DNA from: Amycolatopsis mediterranei
GTDB taxonomy: Bacteria; Actinomycetota; Actinomycetes; Mycobacteriales; Pseudonocardiaceae
DNA: 64,000 nucleotides
Direction: 5' to 3'
NCBI RefSeq assembly: GCF_026017845.1
Contig: NZ_CP100416.1
Coordinates: 6,804,326-6,868,325 of the forward strand
This document shows positions 17,568 to 26,942 of this stretch, one piece after another; within the stretch, counting starts at the first letter, position 1; each line of letters starts with the position of its first letter. The notes below the pieces were generated by a model. It saw only the letters and a list, made by a program, of their open reading frames with translations, was not told where the DNA came from and did not search any database. The position numbers and the translations under genes were made by a program.

Positions 17568-17805
17568 GCGATCCGCAGCGACGGCGGGTCGGGTGGGTTG
17601 TGCTGCCGTTCGTCGCGAGGTGGCCCCGGCGCCCAACCCACGACGTTCAGCAGCGAGCGCCGGGCCGGAGCCACCGCCCCCTCTCCCGGAACCCCGGTGT
17701 CGCGCGGTGTTGTTGCGGAAGGCGCGGCGGACGCGAGTAAGGTTTTGCCGTTCCGTTGAAGCAGCAGCGGTTCGGCACGAACCGCAGCGGTCCGGGACGG
17801 AGACG

Positions 17806-18543
17806 ATGCCAATGACCGGTGAGCCCATCCTGCCCGAGCACCTCGACGAGCTGACCGCCGCGATGGCGGACCTCACGGGCGCCCTGGAGACCGAACCAGC
17901 CGACGGGGACATCCTCGACGCCGTCTGCGCCGAAGCCCTCCGGGCCATCCCGGGCGCCGACATGGCCAGCATCACCGCGATCCGGGACGGCGAGCCGAAG
18001 ACGGCGGCCAGCACGGACGAGCGCGCCGTCGAGATCGACCAGGCCCAGTACGCGGCGGGCGCGGGTCCCTGCCTGCAGGCCGCGGAGACCGGCGAGATCG
18101 TCCGGGTGCCGCTCGCCACGGCGGGGGCGGCGTGGCCGGAATTCACCGGACGCGCGCAAGAACTCGGGGTCGGCAGCTACCTCGCCGCGCCGCTGCGCGT
18201 GGACGAACGCCTGTCCGGGGCGCTCAACCTCTTCGGCTACGGCGACCACGGCTTCGCAGAGACCGATTCGCGGCTGCTGCAGCTCTACACCACGGTCGTC
18301 TCGTTCGGGCTGCGCACCACGCGGCGCTACCACCAGGCCCGGCAGCGGGCCGTCGAACTCGAAGCGGCGATGCGGTCGCGGGCGGTGATCGAGCAGGCCA
18401 AGGGCATCCTGATGGCCGTGCACCGGATCAGCGCCGACGACGCGATGAAGCGGCTGGTCACGGAGTCGCAGCGGACCAACGTGAAGCTCCGGGACATCGC
18501 GGCCAGGTTCGTCGAAGACCTGTCCTCGACGAAATCGAGCTGA
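17806..18543 (+). CDS. GAF-ANTAR domain protein (putative RNA-binding antiterminator)
   Basis: 245-residue regulator. An N-terminal GAF domain (about 25-175; AAGAGPCLQAAETGEIVRV) is followed by an ANTAR domain (about 185-240; SRAVIEQAKGILMAVHRIS, DDAMKRL). ANTAR domains bind paired hairpins in nascent RNA and prevent termination. Here signal binding to the GAF domain would control this. Start ATG 17806; a second ATG lies two codons later. The stop lies 3 bp from the end of the convergent anti-sigma gene. Confidence 0.88.
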   Translation: MPMTGEPILPEHLDELTAAMADLTGALETEPADGDILDAVCAEALRAIPGADMASITAIRDGEPKTAASTDERAVEIDQAQYAAGAGPCLQAAETGEIVRVPLATAGAAWPEFTGRAQELGVGSYLAAPLRVDERLSGALNLFGYGDHGFAETDSRLLQLYTTVVSFGLRTTRRYHQARQRAVELEAAMRSRAVIEQAKGILMAVHRISADDAMKRLVTESQRTNVKLRDIAARFVEDLSSTKSS

Positions 18544-18546
18544 ACC

Positions 18547-18957
18547 TCAGGCGCTGCGGCGGGCCGGGAACGGCCAGGTGAGCGTGATGACGGTGCCGCC
18601 GTCGGTCGAGCGGAGGTCGAGCCCGTCGACCAGGGCCTGGATCAGGCGCAGCCCGCGGCCGCCGTCCGCGCGCTCGGCCACCGACTCCCAGCGGCCCTGG
18701 TCGGCGACGGTGACGATCAGCACGTCCTGGTCGATCCGGGCGCGGACGTCGATCAGCCCCGGCCGGCCGTGGTAAGCGTGGCCGAGCACGTTGGCCATCG
18801 CTTCCCAGCAGGCCAGCACGACGTCGTCGGCCTGCCGCCCGACCTCGTCACCGGCGCGCCGCCGCAACCAGGACACCAGGTGCCGGCGCAGGCTCGGCAG
18901 CGTCCGTGGCGAAATCGTGCCGCGGTACCGCCATCCGTCCGATCCCAGCTCTTCCAC
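18547..18957 (-). CDS. RsbW-like anti-sigma factor serine kinase
   Basis: 136-residue GHKL ATPase with N box CWEAMANVLGHAYHG, G1 box VADQGRW and G2 box GGRGLRLIQALVDG. GTG 18957 was chosen because GAGGAGG lies 5 nt upstream; another GTG two codons earlier is possible. It is transcribed towards the ANTAR gene and closes the stress-signalling block. A very long antisense reading frame covers the next gene on this strand and is only a shadow. Confidence 0.83.
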   Translation of the reverse strand: MEELGSDGWRYRGTISPRTLPSLRRHLVSWLRRRAGDEVGRQADDVVLACWEAMANVLGHAYHGRPGLIDVRARIDQDVLIVTVADQGRWESVAERADGGRGLRLIQALVDGLDLRSTDGGTVITLTWPFPARRSA

Positions 18958-19080
18958 GTTCACCTCCTCGGGGGATATCAGGTTTGCTACCCACCGGTTC
19001 GAATTCTCAATCACCGGTAAAGCCGCCCTCGCGCCGTTCGGACCTGGTGCGCGCCGGGGCGGTCGTGGTCGGATGGGCGG

Positions 19081-22000
19081 ATGATTCGGTCGACGTCGTC
19101 CGTGGTGCTGTGCGCGGTGCTGGCCGCGACTCTCCTGCCCGCTGTGTCCGACACAGCCGACGCAGCCACCGCGGCGCCCGGACCGGGCGCCGTCTCGCAC
19201 TTCGGCCTGGCCCGCAAGGACTGCCTGGGCACCGCGCGGAACACGGCGAGCAAGGCGTGGTTCACCGTGGCGGGCGGCGTCCTCTCCGACGTCTACGCCC
19301 CGGTGATCGACAACACGAACGTCGAAACCCTGCAGTTCGCCGTCACCGACGGCCACAGCTTCACCGACCTGCAAGCCCGCGACATGACCTACACCGTCCG
19401 CACGAGCGCGGGCGGGATGGCGTGCGAGGTGACGTCGACCGCGCGCAGCGGGCGGTACCGGCTGGTCACCGACTACCTGGCCGACCCGGCCCGGACCGGC
19501 GTGCTCATCCGCACCCGGCTGGAGCCGCTGCGGGACTCCGGGCGGGACCTGAAGGTCTACGTGCGGTTCGACGCGAGCGTCAACGGCAACGGCGGGGGCG
19601 GCCCGGCCAACGGCGGCGGCGACACCGCCACGGTCGACGCGGCGACGTCCGCGCTGGTCAGCGCGGACACGAACACGGTGTCCAGCGCGCCGGCCCGCGA
19701 CTACGGCACCCCGCTGGCCGCCGCGCTGCGCGCCGACCGCCGGTTCCTGGCCACGAGCAGCGGGTACGCCGGCACCGCGGGCGACGGGCTGGCCCAGCTG
19801 GACCGCGACCACCGGCTCACCGACACGACACCGTCGGCGGTGAACGGCAACGTCGTGCAGACCGCGCAGCTGGACCTCCAGCCGCGCCGCCCGGCGGTGC
19901 TGGCGCTCGGCTTCGGCGCGGACGCGCGCACCGCCGTCGCCACGGCCGGGGCGAGCGTGCGCACGCCGTTCGAGCAGAGCTACCGCCAGTACGCGCGCGA
20001 GTGGCGTGACTACGACAACGGGCTGATCCCGTTGCGGGGCAAGGATTCCGACGCGTACTACCAGTCCGTCAACGTGCTGAAGGCGAGCGAGGACAAGACT
20101 TTCCCGGGCGCGGTCGTCGCTTCGCTGGGCAGCCCGTGGGGGCAGGCGGTGTCCGCGGGCGACGCGCCCGGCGGCAAGCCGGTCTACTTCGGGTCCTACC
20201 GCGAGATCTTCGCCCGCGACCTCTACGAAAGCTTCTCCGGCTTGCTGGCGGCCGGCGACCGCGAGACGGCGCGGGCGAGCGTCCGGTGGCTGTTCGCGCG
20301 CCAGCAGCAACCGGACGGCCGGTTCCCGCGCAACTCGCTGCTCAACGGCAAGAAGGCGCCGGACTCCGGCGGTGACCAGCTCGACGAGAGCGCGTACCCG
20401 ATTTTGATGGCGTTGCAGGCCGGGCTCGACCGCGACCGCACCCTCTACACCGAGCACATCCGCGCCGCCGCCGACTTCGTCGTCGCGCACGGGCCCGCGT
20501 TCGGCTCGGAACGCTGGGAGGAGCAGGGCGGCTACTCCCCCTCGACGATCGCCGCCGAGATCGCCGGGCTCGTCGCCGCGGGGGTGATCGCCGACCGCAA
20601 CGGCGACAGTGCGCGCGCGAACGTCTACCGCGCCACCGCCGACCACTTCCAGCGCAGCATCAAGGGCTGGACGGTGACGCAGAACGGCCCCTACGGCGGC
20701 CGGTACTTCCTGCGGCTGACGAAGAACGGCGACCCGAACTCGGAGTGGAACTACAACCTGGGCAACGGCTCGGTCGACGCCGACCAGCGCGCGGTCGTCG
20801 ACGCCGGGTTCCTCGAGCTGACGCGCCTGGGTGTGCTGCCCGCGAACGACCCGGACGTCGCCGCGTCGCTCGGCGTGGTCGACCGCGTGATCAAGCGGGA
20901 CACCCCGGCCGGGCCGGGCTGGTACCGCTACGGGACGTCGGCGCCGGGCAGCGAAGACGGCTACGGCGACTGCTACGAACCCGACCCGACGAACTGCGCC
21001 CCCACCGGCGCTCCCTGGCCGTCGACGAACACCGGGTCCGGGCACCTGTGGCCGGTGCTCGCCGGCGAACGCGGCGAGCAGGCCGTGCAGACCGGCGACC
21101 GGGCCGGCGCGGCCGCGCTGCTGCGCGCGATGCGGGCCCAGACGAGCGGGGCCGGCCTGATTCCGGAGCAGATCTGGGAAAACCCGGCGCTGCCCGCGTC
21201 GCCGTACGGCGCGGACCCGAAGACGGCGTCGATCGGCTTCACCCCGGGGCAGTCCGTCGGCTCGGTCGCGCCGCTGAGCTGGGCGCAGTCGCAGTCGGTG
21301 CGGCTGGCCAGGGCCCTCGACGACGGACGGCTGCCCGAGCAGCCCGCCGAAGTCCGCTCCCGGTACACCACGCCGCCCGCGGCTTTGGCGGTGACGCTCG
21401 ACGCACCCGCGTCGGTGTCCACCGCGACCGCCCAGGTCACCGGCACCGCGCCCGCCGGCAGCCGCGTCGACCTCGCTGTCTCGGCCACCGACGCGGGCAC
21501 GACGACGGTGCTGTCGACCCGGGCTTCGGCGGCGGGGACGTTCAGTGCCACGGTGCCGACACCGCTCGGCGCGAACGTCGTCACGGCGGCCGCGACCGGC
21601 GCGGGGACCGGGTACGCGCAGAAGACGATCAGCTCGGACTTCGTCACCGGCACCGTGCTCCTGGACACCACGGACCCCGACGGCGACGACAACGGCCCAG
21701 GCACGTACACCTACCCGACCGCGGGCGACTTCCACGCGGGCGCGTTCGACCTGCAGCGGTTCCAGGTCATCGATTCGGGCACCAGCCTGGTCTTCCGGGC
21801 GCAACTGCGTGACCTGTCGCCGACGTTCGGCTCGCCGCTGGGCGCCCAGCTGCTGACGATCTACGGGCACGACCCGGCCGCGACGGCGACGTCGACCGCG
21901 GCGCCGTTCCCGAGCCGGGCGTACACGATCGCGCCGCAGGACGCGTGGAGCCGGCGCATCGAGGTCCAGGGCTTCGCCGAGCCGGCACTCGTCGACGCTT

Positions 22001-22350
22001 CGGGCGCTTCGCTGGCAACGCCCTCCGTACAGGCTTCGCAGGCCACGCGGTACATCACGGTCAGCGTGGCGAAGGCGGCCTTCGGGACGCCGGGACCGGG
22101 CTGGACGTTCGCCGTGGTGCTCACCGGGCAGGACGGCAACTCCTCCGACCAGGCCCGGCCGTTCACGCCGACGGCGGGCCAGTACACGTTCGGCCTCTGC
22201 GCGACCGGCGGGATGGCACCGATCTGCACCGCGGACCCGGCGACCGCCCCGAAGGCGTTCGACGTGCTGACACCGTCCGATGTGGACCAGCGGGCGGAGC
22301 TGGACCCGACCCGCGGCCCGGTTTCGCTGCGCGGGGTGCCCGTGGGCTGA
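19081..22350 (+). CDS. Secreted glucodextranase-like GH15 enzyme (1089 aa)
   Basis: Extracellular exo-acting alpha-glucan hydrolase of the glucodextranase/glucoamylase family. Signal peptide about 1-28 (ends ADAAT). GH15 N-terminal beta domain about 35-310. Catalytic (alpha/alpha)6 domain about 320-770, with GSYREIFARDLYE, the probable general acid in QLDESAYP (near 435) and the general base in LIPEQIWEN (near 696). An Ig-like domain (about 775-855) and a C-terminal glucodextranase-type domain (about 860-1080, starting DTTDPDGDDNGPGTYTYPT) follow. Domain order and length match glucodextranase of the Arthrobacter type (1,6-alpha-glucosidase). Glucoamylase activity cannot be excluded. Confidence 0.85.
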   Translation: MIRSTSSVVLCAVLAATLLPAVSDTADAATAAPGPGAVSHFGLARKDCLGTARNTASKAWFTVAGGVLSDVYAPVIDNTNVETLQFAVTDGHSFTDLQARDMTYTVRTSAGGMACEVTSTARSGRYRLVTDYLADPARTGVLIRTRLEPLRDSGRDLKVYVRFDASVNGNGGGGPANGGGDTATVDAATSALVSADTNTVSSAPARDYGTPLAAALRADRRFLATSSGYAGTAGDGLAQLDRDHRLTDTTPSAVNGNVVQTAQLDLQPRRPAVLALGFGADARTAVATAGASVRTPFEQSYRQYAREWRDYDNGLIPLRGKDSDAYYQSVNVLKASEDKTFPGAVVASLGSPWGQAVSAGDAPGGKPVYFGSYREIFARDLYESFSGLLAAGDRETARASVRWLFARQQQPDGRFPRNSLLNGKKAPDSGGDQLDESAYPILMALQAGLDRDRTLYTEHIRAAADFVVAHGPAFGSERWEEQGGYSPSTIAAEIAGLVAAGVIADRNGDSARANVYRATADHFQRSIKGWTVTQNGPYGGRYFLRLTKNGDPNSEWNYNLGNGSVDADQRAVVDAGFLELTRLGVLPANDPDVAASLGVVDRVIKRDTPAGPGWYRYGTSAPGSEDGYGDCYEPDPTNCAPTGAPWPSTNTGSGHLWPVLAGERGEQAVQTGDRAGAAALLRAMRAQTSGAGLIPEQIWENPALPASPYGADPKTASIGFTPGQSVGSVAPLSWAQSQSVRLARALDDGRLPEQPAEVRSRYTTPPAALAVTLDAPASVSTATAQVTGTAPAGSRVDLAVSATDAGTTTVLSTRASAAGTFSATVPTPLGANVVTAAATGAGTGYAQKTISSDFVTGTVLLDTTDPDGDDNGPGTYTYPTAGDFHAGAFDLQRFQVIDSGTSLVFRAQLRDLSPTFGSPLGAQLLTIYGHDPAATATSTAAPFPSRAYTIAPQDAWSRRIEVQGFAEPALVDASGASLATPSVQASQATRYITVSVAKAAFGTPGPGWTFAVVLTGQDGNSSDQARPFTPTAGQYTFGLCATGGMAPICTADPATAPKAFDVLTPSDVDQRAELDPTRGPVSLRGVPVG

Positions 22351-22363
22351 CAAGCTGGTCGTC

Positions 22364-22942
22364 ATGATCGACGAGTTCGCGAAGAACTATCTGCACGGTG
22401 ACCTGCGCGAGATCCGCGAAGAGCTGCTCGGGAAACTCGACGGGCTCGGCGAGTACGACATCCGCCGTCCCCTGACCGCGACCGGCACCAACCTGCTCGG
22501 TCTCGTCAAGCACCTGACCCTGACCGAAGCCCGGTACTTCGGCGAGATCTTCGGCCGCCCGTTCCCCGAGCCGCTGCCCCGGTGGGACGACCTCGGGGCG
22601 CGCGGCACGGACATGTGGGCGACCGAGGACGAGACGCGCGCGGAGATCATCACCCGTTACCGGCGCGCGTGGGCCCACTCCGACGCGACGATCACCGCGC
22701 TCGCCGTCGACGCTCCAGGGCACGTGCCGTGGTGGCCGCGCCCGGACGTGCTGCTGTTCAACGTCCTGGTGCACGTGCTCACCGAGACCAGCCGCCACGC
22801 CGGGCACGCCGACATCCTGCGTGAACAGCTCGACGGCTCGCTCGCCACCGACGGCCACCGCGACGCGCAGTTCTGGGCGGCCCGGCACGCGGCGGTCGAG
22901 CGGGCCGCCCGGGCCGCCCGGGCCGCCGACCGTCCACTGTAG
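22364..22942 (+). CDS. DinB-family protein
   Basis: 192-residue four-helix-bundle protein of the DinB/DUF664 group. The likely metal-binding His residues lie in LVKHLTLTE (near residue 47) and in ETSRHAGHADILRE (near 150). Family members act as metal-dependent thiol transferases or isomerases, often with mycothiol. The substrate cannot be predicted here. It ends 3 bp from the convergent aldo/keto reductase gene. Confidence 0.82.
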   Translation: MIDEFAKNYLHGDLREIREELLGKLDGLGEYDIRRPLTATGTNLLGLVKHLTLTEARYFGEIFGRPFPEPLPRWDDLGARGTDMWATEDETRAEIITRYRRAWAHSDATITALAVDAPGHVPWWPRPDVLLFNVLVHVLTETSRHAGHADILREQLDGSLATDGHRDAQFWAARHAAVERAARAARAADRPL

Positions 22943-22945
22943 ACG

Positions 22946-23962
22946 TCAGACCGGCAGATCCGCGTTGAGCCGGGCCAGGATGCCGTGCGGGAACGGCAGA
23001 GCGGGGGCGCTCACCTCGGTCAACCGGTCCAGTTGGGCGCCGGTCACGTCGAGGGCGAGCGCGCCGAGCGTTTCGGCGAGCTGCTCCGGTGTCCGCGCGC
23101 CGATCAGCGGCGCGGGCATCGACGAACGGCTCGTCACCCAGCGCAGGGCCACCTGCGCCGGGGTGGCGCCGGTTTCGGCCGCGACCTCGCGCACGGCGTC
23201 CAGCACCGCCCAGCGGGTTTCGGGCAAGGCGCGGAAAGCGGCCGCGTCCGGGCCCGCGAGCCGGCCGGTGCCGGCGCCGTCGCGGGTGTACTTGCCGGTG
23301 AGGAATCCGCCGCCGATCGCGCCCCACGGCTGGATCGCGATGCCGAACTCGCCCGCCAAGGGCACGTACTCGGCCTCGATCGCCCGCTCGACCAGCGAGT
23401 ATTCCAGCTGCAGCGCCGTCACCGGCGGTCCGCCGAGCATGGCGGCCTTCGTCGCGTACCACGCGGGGACGTCGCTGAGCCCGACCGCCCGGATCTTCCC
23501 GGCGCGCACGAGATCGCCGAACGCCGCCATCACCTCTTCGGCCGGGGTGCGGCCGTCCCAGATGTGCAGCCAGTACAGGTCGACGTGGTCGACGCCCAGC
23601 CGTCGCAGCGACGCCTCCAGCGAGGCGATCATGTTCTTGCGCCCGTTGCTGCGGCGGCGCGGGTCCGAGTGCGGTGCGCCGCCGCTGAAGCCGGGCCCGG
23701 AGTACTTCGTGGCGAGCACGACGTCGTCGCGGCCGACGTCGCGGAGGAAGTCCCCGACCAGTTCCTCGCTGCGGCCGTTGCCGTAGTTGTCCGCCGTGTC
23801 GACGAAGTTGCCGCCACGCTCGACGTAGGCGCGGAAGATCTTGCGGGCGGTGTCGTCGCCGGCGCAGAAGGAGCCGGTGCCGAAGGTCATCGCGCCCAGC
23901 GCCAGCGGGGACACGCGCAGCCCGGAGCGGCCCAGCGGCCGGTAGTCGTCCAATGCGGTCAT
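22946..23962 (-). CDS. Aldo/keto reductase
   Basis: NADPH-dependent oxidoreductase of 338 residues with a TIM-barrel fold. The catalytic tetrad is visible: Asp in FVDTADNYG, Tyr in the same motif, Lys in VVLATKYSG and His in DLYWLHIWD. The cofactor-binding C-terminal segment IGARTPEQLAETLGAL is typical of the AKR11-13 type. ATG 23962 was preferred over an upstream TTG. Substrate unknown. Confidence 0.87.
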   Translation of the reverse strand: MTALDDYRPLGRSGLRVSPLALGAMTFGTGSFCAGDDTARKIFRAYVERGGNFVDTADNYGNGRSEELVGDFLRDVGRDDVVLATKYSGPGFSGGAPHSDPRRRSNGRKNMIASLEASLRRLGVDHVDLYWLHIWDGRTPAEEVMAAFGDLVRAGKIRAVGLSDVPAWYATKAAMLGGPPVTALQLEYSLVERAIEAEYVPLAGEFGIAIQPWGAIGGGFLTGKYTRDGAGTGRLAGPDAAAFRALPETRWAVLDAVREVAAETGATPAQVALRWVTSRSSMPAPLIGARTPEQLAETLGALALDVTGAQLDRLTEVSAPALPFPHGILARLNADLPV

Positions 23963-24014
23963 GCCCCGATCGTGCAACCCGGACCGCGCTCCGGGTCAAC
24001 CCGCACCGCCGCCG

Positions 24015-24875
24015 CTAAGCGAGCGGCTCCACCCCGGTCAGCGCCACGCTTTCCGTCCACAGCCGGGCGGCGGCCGCGTCGTCGGTCAAGTTGGCCCACC
24101 GCTGTTCGAGCCGCGGCCGGCCGCGCAGGCCGAACACGCGCGGGCCCCACAGCCGGCCGCCCTCGACGTCCGGGTCGAGCACCGCGCGCACCGCGGGCCG
24201 CGCCCCGGCGTCCTTGCCGTGCAACACCAGCCGGGCCGGCAGCCCGCGCAGCCACGCGCCGGTCGTGCGCGTGTGCACCGGCGGCCGCGACGGCGTCAGC
24301 GAGTCGAGCGCGCCGCCGGGGTGGGCGAGCACGCTGACTTGCCGTGCGCCCGCTGCCCGCAGCCGCCGGTCGAGTTCGAGCGCGAACAGCATCTGGGCCA
24401 GCTTGGACCGCTCGTACGCGCGCTTCGGCTGGTAGTCTCGCTCGCTCTGGAGGTCGGCGAAGTCGAGGCGAGCGGACTTCGCCGCGAAGCTGCCCGTGGT
24501 GACGATCCGGGCGGTCGGCGTCAGCACCGGTAACAGCCGCGCGATCAGGGCGAAGTGGCCGAGGTGGTTGGTGCCGAACATCAGCTCGTGCCCGTCCGCG
24601 GTTTCCCGCCGCGGCGGGGCATCGAGGGCCACCCCGGCGTTGCACAGGACGGCGTCCAGCACGCCGGCGTCCGGTTCGAGCGAGCCCAGGTCGGCCAGGT
24701 CCAGCCGGACGTGCCCCACCTTCGCCCCGGAAACCCGCGAACGGATCGATTCGGTCGCGGCCTGCGCCTTGACCGGGTCGCGGCTGCCGATCACCACCTC
24801 CGCGCCGGCCGAAGCCAGCTGCTCGGCGGCGAAGTACCCGATGCCCGCGTTGCCCCCGGTCACCAATACCCGCAT
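24015..24875 (-). CDS. SDR-family oxidoreductase
   Basis: 286-residue retinol-dehydrogenase/protochlorophyllide-reductase-like SDR. It has TGGNAGIG (about 7-14), NAGV near 80, NHLGHFALI, Ser in TTGSFAAKS and the YERSK catalytic pair. It is divergent from a TetR gene only 29 bp away, so that TetR protein probably controls it. Substrate unknown. Confidence 0.85.
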   Translation of the reverse strand: MRVLVTGGNAGIGYFAAEQLASAGAEVVIGSRDPVKAQAATESIRSRVSGAKVGHVRLDLADLGSLEPDAGVLDAVLCNAGVALDAPPRRETADGHELMFGTNHLGHFALIARLLPVLTPTARIVTTGSFAAKSARLDFADLQSERDYQPKRAYERSKLAQMLFALELDRRLRAAGARQVSVLAHPGGALDSLTPSRPPVHTRTTGAWLRGLPARLVLHGKDAGARPAVRAVLDPDVEGGRLWGPRVFGLRGRPRLEQRWANLTDDAAAARLWTESVALTGVEPLA

Positions 24876-24904
24876 CGCGACCCCTCCGTGCCAAGCTGTC
24901 CTTC

Positions 24905-25528
24905 GTGGACAACGCTACCGACGACCCGGCCCGGCCGGGCTACCGGCGCTCGGCCGGGTCGCCCCGCGGCGAGGCCCGGCGCCGGGAACTGCTGGCGAAG
25001 ATCACCGACGACGTCGCCGAGAACGGGCTCGTCGACTTCTCGCTGCGGCGGGCCGCCCGGGCGGCGGGGACGACGCACAAGGTGCTGCTCTACCACTTCG
25101 AAGGCACCGAAGACCTGCTGCGGCAGGTGGTTTTCGCGTTGCGCGAACGGCGGATCGGCAACGCGCTGACGGCCGTCGCCGCGGAGTCGCCGACGCTCGC
25201 CGGCCGCGTCCGGGCCGCTTGGGCCAGCCTCCGCGCCGAGGAGACGCAGCTGCGGCGCGTCCTCGACCAGGCGATGGGCCTGGCGATGTACGACCCGGGC
25301 CGGTACGCCGCGCTCGGCCGGGGTGCGTCGCAGCAGTACCTGCCGACGCTGGTGTCGTTCTGCCCGCCGCACTGGCCGGAGCGGCGCAAGCTCGAGGTCG
25401 CCGAGATGATCCTGGCGACGCTGCGCGGTTTCCTCGTGGACCTGCTGACCAGCCCGGACGGCGACGGCACGGAGGCCGGCGTCGCGGCCTTGCTGCGGGC
25501 GGTCGAACGGGAGGAAGCGGCGCCCTGA
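24905..25528 (+). CDS. TetR-family transcriptional regulator
   Basis: 207-residue regulator. The HTH lies at about residues 28-75 (ARRRELLAKITDDVAENGLVDF followed by LRRAARAAGTTHKVLLYHF, with the typical Y-H-F end). The C-terminal part is the variable ligand-binding region. GTG 24905 has no RBS; CAAGCT 7 nt upstream suggests a leaderless mRNA. It is divergent from the SDR gene (29-bp gap) and 64 bp upstream of an alpha/beta hydrolase gene. Both are candidate targets. Confidence 0.87.
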   Translation: MDNATDDPARPGYRRSAGSPRGEARRRELLAKITDDVAENGLVDFSLRRAARAAGTTHKVLLYHFEGTEDLLRQVVFALRERRIGNALTAVAAESPTLAGRVRAAWASLRAEETQLRRVLDQAMGLAMYDPGRYAALGRGASQQYLPTLVSFCPPHWPERRKLEVAEMILATLRGFLVDLLTSPDGDGTEAGVAALLRAVEREEAAP

Positions 25529-25592
25529 TCCTCGACAGTTTGCGAACCACGTGGTTCACTTCTGCCCAGGGGGACGTCACTGGGAGGCCGGC

Positions 25593-26423
25593 ATGCAGGT
25601 CGAGTTGTCCGCGGGCACCGTCGAGTACACGGACACGGGCGGGGCGGGCCCGGCCATCGTCTTCGTCCACGGCCTGCTGATGGACGGCTCGCTGTGGGAC
25701 GGCCCGGTCACCGGCCTCGACGGCCTCCGCCGCGTCGTCCCGACACTGCCGCTGGGCGCGCACCGGCACCCGATGCGGGACGACGCCGACCTTTCGCTGC
25801 CCGGTCTCGCACGGCTGCTCGCGGAGTTCCTGGAGCGGCTCGACCTGCGGGACGTGACCCTGGTCGGCGTCGACACCGGCGGCGCGCTGGTGCAGCTGCT
25901 CATGGCGGACGACGCTCCGCGGGTCGGCCGGGTCGTGCTCGCCTCCTGCGACGCGTTCGACAACTTCCCGCCCGGCCTCACCGGCAAAACGCTGTTCCTG
26001 ACCGGAAAACTCTCGCCGCGCCTGTTCGGGGCGTTCATGCAGCAGATGCGGCTGCGCGCGGTGCGCCGGCTCCCGATCGCCTTCGGCTGGCTGACCAAAC
26101 GCGGCGACGCCGCCACGGCCCGCTGGATCCGGCCGCTGCTGAGCCAGGCCGGCATCCGCCGCGACACGGTCCGCGTCCTGCGGGCGGCAGCTGCCGCGCC
26201 GGGCATCCTGCTGGAGGCGGCCGAGCGGCTGCCGGGCTTCGACCGGCCGGCACTGGTCGTCTGGGCCACCGAGGATCGCGTGATGCCCCTGGAGCACGGC
26301 CGGCGGCTCGCCGCCCTGCTCCCCCAGGGAAAGCTCGTCGAGCTGGCCGACAGCTACACGCTGCTGCCGCTCGACCAGCCGGCGGAGTTCGCGCGGCTGG
26401 TCCGGGAGTTCACAGCCGGCTGA
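25593..26423 (+). CDS. Alpha/beta-fold hydrolase with Asp nucleophile
   Basis: 276-residue hydrolase. The oxyanion-hole segment is FVHGLLMDGSLW. The nucleophile elbow reads GVDTGG, so Asp replaces the usual Ser as in haloalkane dehalogenases and epoxide hydrolases. The expected catalytic acid region is VVWATEDRVMP. Where the catalytic His is normally found the sequence reads LADSYTLLPLDQP, with Tyr instead of His. This end motif is recognisable in a subgroup of actinobacterial hydrolases. It may be co-transcribed with the upstream TetR gene. Activity is uncertain. Confidence 0.8.
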   Translation: MQVELSAGTVEYTDTGGAGPAIVFVHGLLMDGSLWDGPVTGLDGLRRVVPTLPLGAHRHPMRDDADLSLPGLARLLAEFLERLDLRDVTLVGVDTGGALVQLLMADDAPRVGRVVLASCDAFDNFPPGLTGKTLFLTGKLSPRLFGAFMQQMRLRAVRRLPIAFGWLTKRGDAATARWIRPLLSQAGIRRDTVRVLRAAAAAPGILLEAAERLPGFDRPALVVWATEDRVMPLEHGRRLAALLPQGKLVELADSYTLLPLDQPAEFARLVREFTAG

Positions 26424-26781
26424 GGCCGTGCAGGATGCGCTTCATCAGGTCCATGCTCGGCCGGTTGCCGTTGCCCCGTTTCGTGGTGTGCACGGCGACG
26501 AGACCGCGGTCGGCGAGGTCCGACAGCAGCACCCGCGCCACCCCGAGCGGCAGCCGCCGCCGCGCGGCCACCTCGGCCACCGACTGCGAAGTGCGGCACA
26601 GCACGCAAATTTCCGACTCTTCCTGGGTGCTCCCGCGGGTCATGGCCCGCCCGCGCGCGGTGGTCGAAACGAGCGTCTCGACGGGAAGGTCCCTGGTCGG
26701 GCGCGTTCGGCCATGGGTGCGGAAGTACGGACGGACGAGCCCCGCCGCCCCTCCGTCTTCGAGCGCGGTCCCCCAGTGCAC
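26410..26781 (-). CDS. DUF742 domain-containing protein (orphan)
   Basis: 123-residue protein with the DUF742 signature: VRPYFRTHGRTRP, ETLVSTT, EICVLCRTSQSVAEVAARRRLPLGVARVLLSDLADRGLV and a terminal LMKRILHGL. DUF742 proteins are normally encoded beside a nitrate/nitrite-sensor-type kinase, a roadblock/LC7 protein and a small GTPase, where they help regulate the GTPase. None of these neighbours is present here. The middle part has a winged-helix look. Its 3' end overlaps that of the hydrolase gene by 14 bp. Confidence 0.82.
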   Translation of the reverse strand: MHWGTALEDGGAAGLVRPYFRTHGRTRPTRDLPVETLVSTTARGRAMTRGSTQEESEICVLCRTSQSVAEVAARRRLPLGVARVLLSDLADRGLVAVHTTKRGNGNRPSMDLMKRILHGLSRL

Positions 26782-26942
26782 AGCCAGCTCCTCACGGCGA
26801 TTAATCCTTGTAGGCGATTATTCGACACCGTGATCCACTCCACCGCAATCGACCGAACAGGCTAACGGACGGTAAACTGCAGGTCAGTCCGGCACCGTTG
26901 AACGACACCACTCCGCCGGGCGAAGGTCATCCAGCGGGATTA

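Noticed and set aside
18547..22365. 1272-codon open frame on the minus strand opposite the glucodextranase-like gene
   Set aside because: Apart from its last 136 codons (the anti-sigma gene) it is Arg/Gly/Ala/Val-rich without motifs and mirrors codon bias of the opposite gene. It is an antisense shadow.
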